This document shows, piece by piece, positions 35,327 to 46,027 of a DNA stretch of 64,000 nt. Made by a program: the position numbers and the translations under genes. This stretch comes from Phanerochaete sordida (Eukaryota > Basidiomycota > Agaricomycetes > Polyporales > Phanerochaetaceae), in NCBI GenBank assembly GCA_019973155.2, contig BPQB01000035.1, forward strand, positions 273,200 through 337,199. The letters run 5' to 3'. Numbering within the stretch: the stretch's first letter is position 1; the number at the start of each line of letters is the position of its first letter. The notes below the pieces were generated by a model. The model did not search any database, was not told the origin of the DNA, and was given only the letters and a program-made list of their open reading frames with translations.

Positions 35327-38124
35327 CGCTATGTTGGTCAAGCCAGATGTAGTCGACAACGAGGAGGTCGTGGTGGGAAATGAAAAGAGAGCGCGCGGCA
35401 CTAGCTAGGGACCGAGCGGTGCTTGGCCTCTCTTGGGTCGCGACCACAACGTCACCTCATCCCGTCCATGACAATCTTTTACAACGTGCTGCGTGCTCCT
35501 GACATTCAATCCCTTGACAACAAAGCAGCCTTTTGCGCTGCGAAGCGTGAATTTTTCTGCGCCATAGGAGCAGCCAACCAGGGAAGCTTATCAGGCATTT
35601 TGGGCGGTACGGGCCACGCTCCGAGCCATCCCAAACAGTTCGATTCGCGGTCTTTTGCACGTTTCTCAGGCAGGTCCAGCGGTGGACTTGCTGATGAACG
35701 AACAGAGCTCTACATCGACGCGTGGGACGGCGAGTGCAGATGAAACGCGCTGGAACCCGTGAAGCACAGGTGCGTCCACGGTGTTCGGACTCAGACGTCG
35801 CGCTCACACCTCACTCCAAGGCACCGATAGCACCGCGAAAACGTGGCAGGTGGTCACTTGTTGCACTCCAGCTGCATCTGTACACGCTCTCCAGAACGAC
35901 TCGAGTGAGCCCATGACCTCGCTGCGCGACCTGCTGATCGCATCCGAATGTGCTCGTAGCAACCTGGATCGTCTCATTGCGTCACAGCATACGCCCTCTT
36001 CACGGGTACGCAAATCACTTCACGATCGAGCCTAAGACAGCTCCTGGCTGTGCATGGAGCCCCGAGAAGAGCTTGGTACTCTGGCTCGGAGGATACGAAG
36101 CAAAGCTGTGCAGCGCTATTCTGAGCAGCTGCGTTCTGCACCTGCTGGTCCTGCTCTGTCTGGTCCTGCTCAAAATCAGATGTAGACGGCAAGACGATTT
36201 TGCCTGGGCGAAGGGCAAAATTGGAGCATCGCAGAAGCCGCACGAACGATGTTATCACAGCTGTCTACTGACCTGCAGCTTGTGGAACAGATCCAGATAC
36301 GGGTGATAGTTCCCCTCCACTCCAAACACGCCGTACTACACCATGATATGGCTCTTCGGATCTCGTAACTGGTGTGTCAACGAAAAACGGTGTTTCTTAC
36401 GATGCTATCTTACTGAGTAGAATCACTGCGGACTGGCCATCGCTCAGCTCAGATCTTGCCCTAAAAGCGATGATATCATCGTTCTGTGCCCACCGCCGGC
36501 ATATATCCCATCAAATGAGCACATCCTCGTCGTTGCCGACCGAAATCTGATGGCGACTGCTGGAGCCGGCCACGGGGCCCAGCGGCGTTGGAGCTCAAGC
36601 TGGCACCTGGTAGGAAAGGCCATCGCGTGCCTGGACGCGGTTCTCGACTGGTGGCCTACGGGATGTACTGGGTTTGCCTGCCGTAAGAGTTCCTAGGAAG
36701 CTGGGAACTGGGACCCAAATTCAGGACACAAGAGATCGCTTCGCTTCGCTCCACGCCTCCTGCTTTCGTGGTTGCTGCTCTCGCGGTTGCTGCTTTCGTG
36801 GCTGCAGGTTCTGTGACTGCTATAAATTGACGGTTCCGCAGGGCCGTCTCGATGAGCACGGCGCTGATGCCTCCACAGCGTCTTCCGCAGGGCCGTCTCG
36901 ATGAGCACGGCGCTGATGCCTCCACAGCGTCTTCAGATAGAGGATACGGCTTGGGGAAGGGCATGTGCCGCCTACGGCGGCTCAGACATTTATGGGCATC
37001 CGCGGCGGCATATGATTATGGCAGACGTGCCTCGGAGGGCAAAGCCGACGGAAAACTGTAGTGATCGAGCGGACGGCGCAGCGTTACAGCGGACGGTATA
37101 TAAGGGGAGAGCCCGCGCGGGGCGGCGGGCTAATGGGTAATGAAGAGTAAGAGACTGATTACTTACTTTCAGGCGATCTGGGTAAAGATATGAGATATTT
37201 TCTGACCTTGTATCTGGCGAGCCGCCCTGACTGCTGCGGTGGGCACTCCAATACCGCATCGCGCTGATAGCGCAACCGAGGAGTGCGATGGAATACATGC
37301 ACTCCATCGTATCCGTGAACAAGCGCGGTCCTCGCAGCCCTTCGTGAGGCCAATTACTGCCCCTTCCCGCGCTTATGTCCGCGCCACACCCAACAGTCGC
37401 TGAATTACTGGAAATGCTGTCCATATTATGTCAATGAACCGCGGTCAACTTCCGCGAGACCGGCGTGGAGACCCTTCCGAGCATGCGTGTTTCTGCTCTG
37501 CTGATGACGAGACAGATATCGGAGGACCACAGCAGCATCGTGGCGCTCTTCGCGGTGCGTTCGCCTGGTCATCAGATGCGCGCCGTGCAGGGCTGTGGGC
37601 CAGCGCCAGGGCATGCTCTGTCCGCGAGCAGGTAAATTACCAATGGCGAATCACTACGTCTTCGAGCGGGTTCTGCGCGTTGCTGCGTACCTGCTGGCTG
37701 CGGTCATTTGAACGGCATGCCAGCATGCGAGGCCCGCGAATAGACGATGGGCCCGAGTTCCTGCCGAGGAGTCATCAGCATTAGCAATCGTTTTCGGACG
37801 TCTCTGAGAGCCATGGGGCATCGCGGGGGACATAGCGGCCTATTTTCTGCGAATTTTGTGGTCGTTTTGGGTGCTCTCCGGCGCAGATTCGAGGCAGGAT
37901 CGCTTGCAGACGGCCATCAGCCAGGCACAGCCGACGACTGAAGTTGCCACCTTTGGAGACGCGGCAGAATCCCTGGGCGCTTGCGGTGATGTGGCCGGGA
38001 ATCCCGGTCTGCTCACGTGACAAGTTGCGGGGTGTCTGGCACCTTAAACACCTCTCCCTCTCCTCATTCCTCTGCACGACCCCTCGACCTCCGCCACGTC
38101 CACGCTTTGCCCCAGCACGAAGCG
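35327..38124. other. 2.8-kb intergenic region with local repeats
   Basis: Divergent spacer between the Rho GEF (-) and the Ser-rich protein (+). The only structured element seen is the tandem repeat at 36834-36934. Open frames here carry no recognisable domain. Confidence 0.5.
36834..36934. repeat. Two-copy 49-bp tandem repeat
   Basis: The unit beginning TTCCGCAGGGCCGTCTCGAT occurs at 36834 and again at 36883, essentially identical. It is preceded at about 36770-36806 by imperfect short repeats of the GGTTGCTGCT type. Confidence 0.85.
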
Positions 38125-39074
38125 ATGGACAACCGCAAACCACCTTTCAGGCTGCCCTCCGCGTCCCACATTGAAAACCCAAGTCGTGTGCGCGGTCGCA
38201 CGCAGCTGCGGCAGCAACAGCCGGCGTCATACGCAGCAGTCGGCACGCCGTTTTCAGCCGCAAACTCGAACGAGCCAGGGCCCAGCAGCAGTGGCCCAAG
38301 TAGCAGTGGAGGGGTGAACAAGATCTGGAGTAATGTGCGCAGATCGATATCGCACGGGGGCGGCGCTGTCAAGAAAGGAATGAACGGCATAGCGGTGAGT
38401 GCTCCAAAAATTACCCTTTGTTATTCTGGGTGGCCGGGATGATATACTGATATTCTACAATATCTCTGTAGGCTACTGGCATGCGCTCGACACCGGAAGA
38501 GAGCCTACCGCCGCCGTCGTCACCGTCGTACTCCCACCATGACTCGCAGGCAACGAGTCCAACCATCGAACAAATTGCCATGGGCCTCCACATATCCCGC
38601 ACACCCCACCTCGGCTCCTCTCCACGGACGTATCATGCGCGAAGTCGGTACTCGGACAGTCCTGAAACCCCCCGCGGCGTTTCAACCCCCTCGCGCCCGA
38701 GCCGCCCCCTACATGTCAGGAGAGGCTCGGCCCCTGCAATCTCCCTCCCACCACCTCCGGCGCGTTCTTCGCTCAAGAAGCCGGTGTCCCTATCAAACCC
38801 GCTCACACCCTCCGACTCGAATGTGTCGCTGTCGACGCTGACGTCCACGGCGCCCAGCACCCCACGCTCGAACCGGAGCGCGTCCACGTCAACCTCGCGC
38901 TCCGTGTTTTCGTCGAAACTCCACCTGGGCATGCGCCTGCTCCTCCCGAGCAGGAAGAACTCTTCCTCGAGCGCGGTCACGCTGTCCGACGACGACTCGG
39001 CTTCGTCGGAGCTCACGCCGCGCAAGGTTGTCCGTTTTTCCGTCGTGTCGGGCGAGTCCGAGGAGGGGCCGTAG
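38125..39074 (+). CDS. Serine/proline-rich hypothetical protein
   Basis: Two exons, 38125-38396 and about 38473-39074, joined at a GTGAGT/CTGTAG intron to give GMNGIAATGMRSTPEESL. Not assigned to a named family. The protein is disordered, with many SP/TP sites (for example, SSPRTYHARS and SDSPETPRGVSTPSRP). A short basic/hydrophobic patch (KIWSNVRRSISHGGGAVKKG) lies near residue 70 and HLGMRLLLPSRKNS lies near the C-terminus. The end LTPRKVVRFSVVSGE contains KVVRF, which fits the RVxF docking motif for protein phosphatase 1; this is only an inference. The TATA-like upstream region is not distinctive. Confidence 0.7.
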
Positions 39075-39689
39075 TGCGTTTCCGTCGATCTGTATCATCT
39101 CTTGGTTGGATTCTCGTCGCATTGCTTTGTCGGTTTCTGTTCGGTAGACTCATCTTCTGTATCGTATCCTATCCCGTCTTCATCACAGCATTCTTCACAC
39201 TACATTATACTGCACACGATCTACACACATTCGAACACTCTTGATTACCCCACTCGATATCTTTATTGCCTCACACTATTTGCATCTTCTGCAGTACGGT
39301 AGCATTTGTGAATCAATGCGACATTGTGGCCCCTCGGGAAGCCCCACTCCTCTTTCGAGACGGTAGCACCCGTTTCACGAACCACGCTCGACCTGACCGT
39401 CTATCTGCTTGGGGTCGAATATCCTGCTTTCAGCCTGACTTTGAGCTGCTCTGTCATATTTGCAGCTCGATTTCGGACCTACAAGGGGACGAGGAGCACT
39501 ATGATATTTTGCATGATGTAAGCGCGATTTCCATCGTCTATACCCGGGCGTCTGCTCCCGCGCAGCGACCAGAGGTCCTCGGCCAGTTCTAACACAGCTT
39601 GAATCATTACCCCCTCGTCCTACCTCTCCCGCTCACGACTAACCTCAAATAATTGCACCTAATACTTGCTCGAATCAACGACGGCTACG
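39075..39689. other. Intergenic region before the DnaJ gene
   Basis: About 600 bp, comparatively AT-rich and pyrimidine-rich toward 39600-39660, typical of a fungal promoter. No gene seen. Confidence 0.6.
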
Positions 39690-41889
39690 ATGGCTCCGGT
39701 AGAAACCGAATACTACGACCTGGTGCGCTCGTCCTTTCAAGTTCAAAGCTGACGGGAAATCTCACTTCTCTGGCTCAGCTTGGGGTCCCCACAGATGTGA
39801 ATGATACCGACTTGAAGAAGGCATACCGGAAGCAAGCCATCAAGGTCACTTGTAACCTACTGGAAGCCTTTGCCATGTACTAACATCGTCCCGAACCACA
39901 ATAGTACCACCCTGACAAGAACCCGTCTCCTGAAGCAGAGGAAAAGTTCAAGGATATCAGGTGCGTCCAGACATCGCATTTCTGCCCTCAAGAGCTCATG
40001 AATTGAGCAGCAAAGCCTACCAGGTGCTCTCTGACCCAGTGAGATGCCAATCTGCCCTGTGCCCTTGAAGCGCCTGCTGAGCCCCGCGACATAGAATTTA
40101 CGCGCAGTGTACGACCGCAATGGCTCGAAGATGGTCGACAAGGAGGGCGGCCTGAACATGGAGGACGCCGCCGGCTTCTTCGCGAACGTCTTCGGCGGCG
40201 AGCGGTTCCGCGACTGGGTGCGTGCGCCGCGCCTGTCCTGTGCTCGCACGCCCGCATATTCACGCCTGCGCGGCGCCCGCAGATTGGCGAGATCTCGCTC
40301 ATGAAGGAGATGACCTCCGTCGCGACGACGATGATGTCCGAGGAGGAGAAGGCCGAGATGGAGCGCGAGCTGAACGAGGGCCGCGGCCCCGCCTCACCTG
40401 CCGCCACGACCCCGCCGCACGGCGTGATGCCCACCGCGCCGTCGCCCCCGCCGAACGGCGCGGCGCACACGGAGCCCCCGCTGTCCCAGCCCGCGGACGC
40501 ACACGCGCACACGAACGGCGGCACCCCGGGCGCGGCGTCCTCGGCCGTCTCGCCGCTCGCGTCGCCGGACAACGAGCACAAGCACCTCACGTCGCCGGGG
40601 CCGAAGGAGCGCGAGGCGCGGAAGAAGGCGAAGATCACGCCGGAGCAGAAGAAGAAGCTGCAGGAGCTCGAGGAGGAGCGGCGCAAGAACATGGAGGAGC
40701 GCATCGACACGCTCACCAAGAAGCTCGTCGAGCGCCTGCGGCCGTTCATCCACGCGAAACGGCCCGGCGACAAGGACGACCCCGAGACGCAGGCGTTCGA
40801 GGCCAAGATGCGCCGCGAGGCGGACGACATGAAGTTGGAGAGCTTCGGTGTCGAGGTGCGTCTGCGCGAGATATCCCTGCGGTACGCTGGCTGACGGACG
40901 CGGTAGCTACTGCACACGATCGGCAACATCTACATGATGAAGGCGACGACGTTCATGAAGTCGAAGAAGTTTCTCGGAATGTATGCGCAGCCCTTTGTAT
41001 CCACCTGCTGGTCATCCGCTCACACACTTCTTGCGATCAGCCCAGGATTCTTCTCCCGTTTAAAGGAAAAGGGCGCCATGGCGAAGGAGACATGGGGCGT
41101 CATTGGCAGCGCGTACGTGCTGACGTATCTGGGCGCCATATCTGGGCTGACATGACATGCAGGATCGGCGTGCAGCAGATGATGAACGTACGTCCCAGCC
41201 CGGGTGTGCCTCGTGGACGCGTCTGACATCATTGGCAGGAAATGGAGAAGATGCAGGAGCGTGGTGAGGTCGCTGAAGAGGAGCTCCGTGCGCTGGAAGA
41301 GGACATTACCGGACGCGTGAGTCTATTCTCGACCAAGACCCGCAAGCTCGGATTTGACGTCCATGTTTACTAGATCATGCTTGCTTCGTGGCGCGGTACC
41401 CGCTTCGAAGTCGTCAACGTCCTGCGCGAGGTCTGCTTCTCCTTCTGCTCTCTTCCGATTCGTGGTTCTGACATCCACCTCAGGTCTGCGACAAGGTCCT
41501 GAAGGACCCGACCGTCAGCGATCACGATCTCTACCTGAGGGCGAAGGTCAGTTGTTCTCTGCACTCTGTTGTTCCGACAGCTGAACGCGGACCCAGGGTC
41601 TCATGATCATCGGTGCGATATTCAAGAGCACTCAGCCGGACGAGTCGGACGAGGAGCGCCGAGAGCTCGAGAGGTATGCCCGTGATTTCTAGACTGCCGC
41701 AGCGTGCTCACGTCGCCGCACCCTCACAGGATGGTCGCAGAAGCCGCGTCGGGCAAGTCAAAAACCCACCAGCTCCGGGCACAGGCAAAGGCTGCCGAGA
41801 AGGCGCGGAAGCACGCATCGGTGCACGCGCCGCACGCGCCGCCTGCTGCTGTCGAAGCCGACAAGGAGACGCCGGTGGTTACGGCATAA
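39690..41889 (+). CDS. DnaJ-X domain cochaperone (Caj1/Djp1-like)
   Basis: About eleven short exons. The J domain is MAPVETEYYDLLGVPTDVN, LKKAYRKQAIK, YHPDKNPSPEAEEKFKDI and KAYQVLSDP; the HPD motif begins right after a 70-bp intron. An Asn/Gly-poor segment (EDAAGFFANVFGGERFRDW) then leads to a DnaJ-X domain: LTKKLVERLRPFIHAKRPG, IGNIYMMKATTFMKSKKFLG, SRLKEKGAMAKETWGVIGSA and EALRALEED-like helices. The C-terminus contains IIGAIFKSTQPDESDEERRELE and a basic Ala-rich tail. Caj1/Djp1-class J-proteins stimulate Hsp70 in cytosol and assist membrane or peroxisomal import. A low-complexity insert (residues about 150-220) is Pro/Ala/His-rich. Confidence 0.9.
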
Positions 41890-42069
41890 GCCTCTGTTTT
41901 CCGCTCTCGATGTCCTTGCCCACAACGCTTGGCTGACGCTGCTGAATATTCCCCACTCTTGCTTCTAGATCTCCCGCCTTCTGGATATGACCGCTGTCCG
42001 CTATCGTGTAGTACTTCATCCCCGCTAATAGCCGTTTAATGACATTCGTATACCGTCTCTGAACCCGGC
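41890..42069. other. Spacer between DnaJ gene and pheromone array
   Basis: Short 3' flank with no gene. The repeated module begins at about 42070. Confidence 0.6.
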
Positions 42070-42353
42070 TCTGCCACTACCTAGCTTTATCTCAGGCGTA
42101 CAAGCGTTCATTCCGACGCCACACATTTCTCCAGAAGAGCAAGCGCAGTACTGCGATAAAATCACGTGCGAACGGTTCACAGCAGACGTCCCACGCGGGC
42201 GCGCTTTGCACGTTTCCCTCATCCCCTCCGAGTCCAATACCAACAACACTCTTTGACCACAGCGTATCTTGCAAACACCGAGTGCCGCACACTACCACAA
42301 GACGTCAACAGACCGTTCACCACCTCGACGAGCGCACACACTCACCAGCCCCA

Positions 42354-42497
42354 TCATGCGACGACGCATCTCGTCCAGAAGTCCGCCCCCGGCGCCAGGT
42401 CCTCTTCGCGCAGTACCGCGCCGGCTGCGCCTGCAAGAGGCGCGGCGAGCACCTCGAAGCTGTCGTTCACGGTGGCTGCGCGGGGCTGGGCGTCCAT
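42354..42497 (-). CDS. Lipopeptide pheromone precursor, CaaX = CVVA (array copy A)
   Basis: A 47-aa frame that begins MDAQPRAATVNDSFEVLAAP and ends DFWTRCVVA then TGA. The CaaX end and an acidic pair (EED) followed by about 11 residues with an aromatic FW near the Cys fit the usual layout of a pheromone precursor: cleavage after charged residues and a farnesylated Cys. The start was chosen at the Met-Asp that paralogues share; an in-frame Met 17 codons upstream lies beyond the TATA-like element and is unlikely. TATA-like GCGTATAAG is about 50 bp upstream. A GTGAGTG donor lies 8 nt after the stop. Related to copies B and C and to the relics at 48.6 and 49.5 kb. Confidence 0.72.
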   Translation of the reverse strand: MDAQPRAATVNDSFEVLAAPLAGAAGAVLREEDLAPGADFWTRCVVA

Positions 42498-42546
42498 GTC
42501 AAGGTGCGTGCTTTGCTCGTGCTGAGCCCTGTGTCCCTCGCCAGTC

Positions 42547-42555
42547 ACTTATACG
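42547..42555 (-). promoter_or_regulatory. TATA-like element of copy A
   Basis: GCGTATAAG on the minus strand, about 50 bp upstream of the ATG at 42497. Confidence 0.5.
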
Positions 42556-43119
42556 CACCCCGCGCGGCAGAACCGGACTGTGATATTGCTCCATTGCTCG
42601 CTGGTCCGCCGTGCGCCTCTGCAACCGTTGCAGGCATGCGCACAGTGCGCGGCGATAGCACAGGGCGTACGCCCGTGCGTGGCAGCGCGCGCACCGATGC
42701 GGGTGCGCGAGCCCGCTGGACGGCCGCCGGGACGCACACGCAACAGAGCGTGACGGGGACTTCCGCGCTGTGACGTGCGGGCACCAGTGGCAGGGTGGGT
42801 CCCTCGGTAGGGCTGCGAGCTGCTGGCGCGTGCCCTGCGATTCTCAACGGGCTGCAGCATATGGCCTGCCGTACGCTGGTGCGAGATGCTCGTCGGCCCT
42901 GCTCGTCGTGCTCGAAATGGTGTTTTTGGTTGGGATCTGGTAGGCTCTGGACATCACTGACCGGCGCATGCAAGACCGCTCTGCAGGTTTCCCTCATCCC
43001 TCCCGGTCCCAGCAACACCCTATACCACAGCGCACCAAATACCGAGTGTCGAACACTACCACAAGCTATCAGTACCCCATCCCCGCCCGAGCGCACGCGC
43101 ACTCACCAGCCGCGCCGCA

Positions 43120-43302
43120 TCACGCGACCACGCACTGCATCGGCAGGTACCAGTCCGCCAGTAGCGACTGGCCCTCTTCCTGCCGCGCGGCGCGCACGAC
43201 GCAAGGCTGCGCCGCGCTGTGGTCGTCTGCAAGCGGCGTTGCGAGCGGAACGAAGCTGTCCGTCGGGCGCGGCGCTGCGGGGACGTGGCGGGGGGTGTCC
43301 AT
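43120..43302 (-). CDS. Lipopeptide pheromone precursor, CaaX = CVVA (array copy B)
   Basis: A 60-aa frame that begins MDTPRHVPAAPRPTDSF and ends ADWYLPMQCVVA then TGA. It aligns with copy A around the (T/N)DSFxxLAxPLA motif and the C-terminus. The acidic pair EE in ARQEEG precedes a 14-residue segment ending in Cys, a plausible mature peptide with a W-Y pair. An extra internal PCVVRAARQ contains a second CVV string not at the C-terminus. A TATA-like GCGCATATAG lies about 60 bp upstream. The GTGAGTG donor is 13 nt after the stop. Confidence 0.72.
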   Translation of the reverse strand: MDTPRHVPAAPRPTDSFVPLATPLADDHSAAQPCVVRAARQEEGQSLLADWYLPMQCVVA

Positions 43303-43360
43303 GCTCGTGGTGCGTGTCTCGGTTCAAGGCGTGCTACCAGCCCTCATTCACCCGCACAGG

Positions 43361-43370
43361 CTATATGCGC
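43361..43370 (-). promoter_or_regulatory. TATA-like element of copy B
   Basis: GCGCATATAG on the minus strand, about 60 bp upstream of the ATG at 43302. Confidence 0.5.
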
Positions 43371-43941
43371 CCCCGCGCAGAAGACCCGCGCTGTGGCGTC
43401 GGCTTCGGATGAAGCGCTGCTGGGCGTGCCTCGAAGCATGCGCGGCGTGGGCGGCGATAGAACAGGGCGTGCCTCTCTGCGTGGCAGCGAGCGCACCGAT
43501 GCGGGCGCGCTGGCCCGCAGGACGACCGCCGTGGCGCAGCCGCAACAGGCCGTGCCCCTGCGGCGGGCGCATGGCGGGACAGTGCTTGGTCAGGTGCGGA
43601 GGCGGGCGCGCGGCAGGTGAGGTGTGGTGCTGAGAGACCATAAGCAGGTGGCGTCCATCGGGGCGAGCCCGGTTGCCACTACCTAGCTAGGCGTACAAGC
43701 GTTCATTGCGACGCCACATATTTCTCCAGAAGAGCAAGCCCAACAACGCGACAAAATCACGTGCGAGTGGTTCACTGCAGCAGGCGTCCAAAGTCCGCGC
43801 GGCCGAGCCCTGTACCGTTCCCCCATCTCCACTAATCCCAACGACATCCTTGACCACAGCGTGCCCACCACCGAGTACCGAACACTACCGCAAGCCGTCA
43901 ACACCCCGCGCCCGCCCGAGCGCGCACACACTCACCAGCCC

Positions 43942-44122
43942 CATCACGCGACGACAGCGGCACCGCGCCCTCTTCCTGCCTCGCCGTGCACGCGCCCTGG
44001 GACGCTACCGCGCCGCCGCCGTCTGCGAGCGGCGGTGCGAGCGGTACGACGGTGTCTGTCGGGCGAGACACGGCGGTCTCGCAGCTGCTGGCCGGGGCGC
44101 GTTCGCGGCGGGGGGCGTCCAT
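43942..44122 (-). pseudogene. Broken pheromone precursor (array copy C)
   Basis: Starts MDAPRRERAPASSCETAV and keeps the family motif TDTVVPLAPPLAD and the ARQEEG site. It then lacks the segment that encodes the aromatic-rich mature peptide and the CaaX Cys in copies A and B. Relative to them there is a deletion with a frame change, so the frame from the ATG runs past the conserved TGA site. Another frame ends AAVVA just before that TGA, a trace of the former CVVA. The TATA-like element CGTATATAG about 67 bp upstream and the GTGAGTG donor are still present, so it decayed recently or is still transcribed. Confidence 0.65.
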
Positions 44123-44188
44123 GCTCGTGGTGTATGCTGCTCAGTCGGTTTAAGGCGTGCTGCCGGTCCTCATCTCCCCTCGAGCAGG

Positions 44189-44197
44189 CTATATACG
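44189..44197 (-). promoter_or_regulatory. TATA-like element of broken copy C
   Basis: CGTATATAG on the minus strand, about 67 bp upstream of the ATG at 44122. Confidence 0.45.
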
Positions 44198-44814
44198 TCC
44201 CGCGGTCCCCCGCGCAGAAGACCCGCGCTGTGGCGTCGGCTTCAGGCGAAGCTCTGCTGGGCGTGCCTGGAAGCATGCGCGCCATGGACGGCGGTAGACG
44301 CCACTTGTCCAGCCAGGCGTGGCAACGGGCGCACACATATGGGCGCGCTGGCCCGCAGGACGGCCGCCCGCCGTGGCGTAACCGTAACAGGCCGCTGCGA
44401 CCAGAGCATGTCGCTACACTGCTCTCCGTGCTGTACGGAGTGGGTCGCGGAGAAGACGAAGTGTGATACCGCAGCCTCAGAAGCAGGATCAGTCTCCAGA
44501 GGGCCCACAAAGGAACTGGTCATGCTCTGCGTCCGCCACGGGTGGCCAAGCGGTGCACGGGCACAAGGCCTCCGCCGTCCCCTGCGTGGCAGCGCGCGCA
44601 CCAACGCGGGCGCGCAGGACGGCCGCCGTGTCTGCCCCTGCGACGTGCGCATGGTGGGACAGTGCTCGATGCAAAGCGCGGGGGCGGGCGCGCCGCCGGT
44701 GAAGTGTGGTGCTGAGAGACCAGGAGTAGGTGGCGTCCGCCGGGACGGGCCCAGAATGGGGCCCTCCGCGCCCTACGACTTTCGATTGTGGACGAGGACT
44801 GAGTGACAGACAGA

Positions 44815-45035
44815 GCGTTTCCGGCTTTGCGTTTGACTTTTGGCTTTCGACGTCGTGTGTGCTACGCCGGGTGTGCGGTACCTTCGCTGTTCGGACGTGT
44901 GCGTGGGTGTACGATCGCGGCCACGACTCGAACCCCGCAGAAGGCGGACGGCCTGGACTGTGCAGCGCCGCGGCGCAACCCAATGTATATTGTAGTGGCA
45001 ATCTGACACGAGTGGATCTCGGCGGCAGACACTAC
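44815..45035 (+). repeat. Flank module, inverted copy of 50190-50490
   Basis: Contains CTTTCGACGTCGTGTG, TTCGGACGTGTGCGTGGGTG, GGCGGACGG and AACCCAATGTATATTG. The reverse complement of 50190-50490 contains the matching strings in the same order. At the right copy this is the 3' flank of the CVVA pheromone gene at 50572; no intact pheromone frame accompanies the left copy. Confidence 0.75.
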
Positions 45036-45059
45036 CAGCCACGCCCGATGTGAAATTAC

Positions 45060-46027
45060 CTACTGGGTCTTCGCCGTCTCCGTCTCGCCCGCCGTCTCGG
45101 GGCGCGGGTCGATGACGTTCGCCTCCGCCTCGAGGCGCGCGGCCCAGAGCGCGGCGCCGACGGTGTTCGTGAACGTGAAGACGAGCCCGACGACGGGCAC
45201 GAAGTTGAACAGGAGCGCCGCGACGCCGAATCTACCGCGCCAAATAAGATTAATGAGTCTCTGAGCAGCACCCGCGACAGAGCACCTACGCGGTATACTC
45301 AGGCCGGTGCCGCGCGACGAAGCCCCTGCGCGCGGGCGCGTCGAAGCCCTTGAGCGCAAAGTAGCGCGCGTGCCAGCCGGGGCCCGCGGCGCGCCCGTTG
45401 AGCGCGAGGAACGCGGCGGTGCCGAGCACGGGCACGGCGTTGAGGGGCAGCGTGAGCAGGTAGCGCACGATGCCCTCCCCCGAGAGCGCCTGGAGCGGGC
45501 GCAGGAGCGTGCTGCCGGCGGCGGCGGCGCGCGTGGTCTTGCCGTGCGCGACGAGGGTGCGCGCGCCGGACGCGGCGAGGGTGGTGTCGAAGACGCGCTC
45601 GAGCGCGGGTGCGAGGAGGAGCGGCTTCGCGAGGAGCGTGAGGAGGGCGAGGGACTCGGCGCCGAGGAGAGCGAGCGCGAGGAGCGGGCCGAGGGGGCCT
45701 GTGAAGAGCGAGAGGAGCGCGGCCTGCGGGAGGTACGTGAAGAAGGCGAGTGCGAGGAAGAGCGCGGCGGACGCGCCGAGCGCCTTGAGCAGCGGGCCGC
45801 GGACGGCGAGGAGGACGTGCGGGTCTGTGCGGGGCTTAGCGTGCGTCGAGGGGTGGGTGGCTGGGCTTACGTGTGGCGGTGTAGAGGACGCCGCGGAGGG
45901 GCCAGAGCCAGGCGAAGGAGGCGAGCGCTGCGCCGGACTCTTTGGCGGCGGAGGCCGCCTCGGCCTTGAGCTCTTCGATGAGACCGGTGCGGGGCTTCGC
46001 GTCCGTGTTTTTGTTCTGCGCAGACAT
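45060..46027 (-). CDS. EI24/Rrt8-like multi-pass membrane protein
   Basis: Three exons. Exon 1 (to 46027) starts MSAQNKNTDAKPRTGLIEE and ends WPLRGVLYTATH. A 47-bp intron (donor GTAAGCCC) joins to PHVLLAVRGPLLKALGASAA. Hydrophobic segments follow: ALFLALAFFTYLPQAALLSL, GPLGPLLALALLGAESLALL, LLTLPLNAVPVLGTAAFLAL and, after a second intron, FGVAALLFNFVPVVGLVFTF. The tail ends ETAGETETAKTQ. The pattern (VPxxG...F plus N-terminal amphipathic segment) is that of fungal EI24-domain proteins such as Rrt8/Lds1/Lds2, located in the ER, lipid droplets or spore wall. It lies between the two pheromone arrays and shows no sequence decay. Function in this fungus is unknown. Confidence 0.75.

Larger units (their letters stand above)
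42070..44760 (-). repeat. Three tandem pheromone-bearing units (left array)
   Basis: Three direct copies in the minus orientation, each with a 3' flank, a CaaX-type frame, a TATA element and a GC-rich promoter. The 3' flanks align at 42070-42353, about 42960-43119 and 43683-43943. Shared strings include GGCGTACAAGCGTTCATT, TTTCTCCAGAAGAGCAAGC and the donor-like GTGAGTG right after the stop. The copies are clearly diverged (roughly 70-80% by eye), so the amplification is not recent. Confidence 0.8.

Noticed and set aside
36015..36306. Hydrophobic short frame considered as a piece of an STE3 receptor
   Set aside because: Only one or two hydrophobic stretches, no receptor motifs, and no neighbouring exons with further helices.
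42498..42548. Upstream in-frame ATG extending pheromone copy A by 17 residues
   Set aside because: It falls at the TATA-like element and the extension is not shared with copies B and C.
42545..43102. 185-aa minus frame in the pheromone array
   Set aside because: It crosses the promoter and 3' flank of repeated units; the homologous frame is broken in the other copies.
44900..44990. GGTTCGAGTC-like string resembling a tRNA B box (minus strand)
   Set aside because: No T-stem or acceptor-stem pairing, no A box at the right distance, and the string is not kept in the inverted copy at 50.3 kb.
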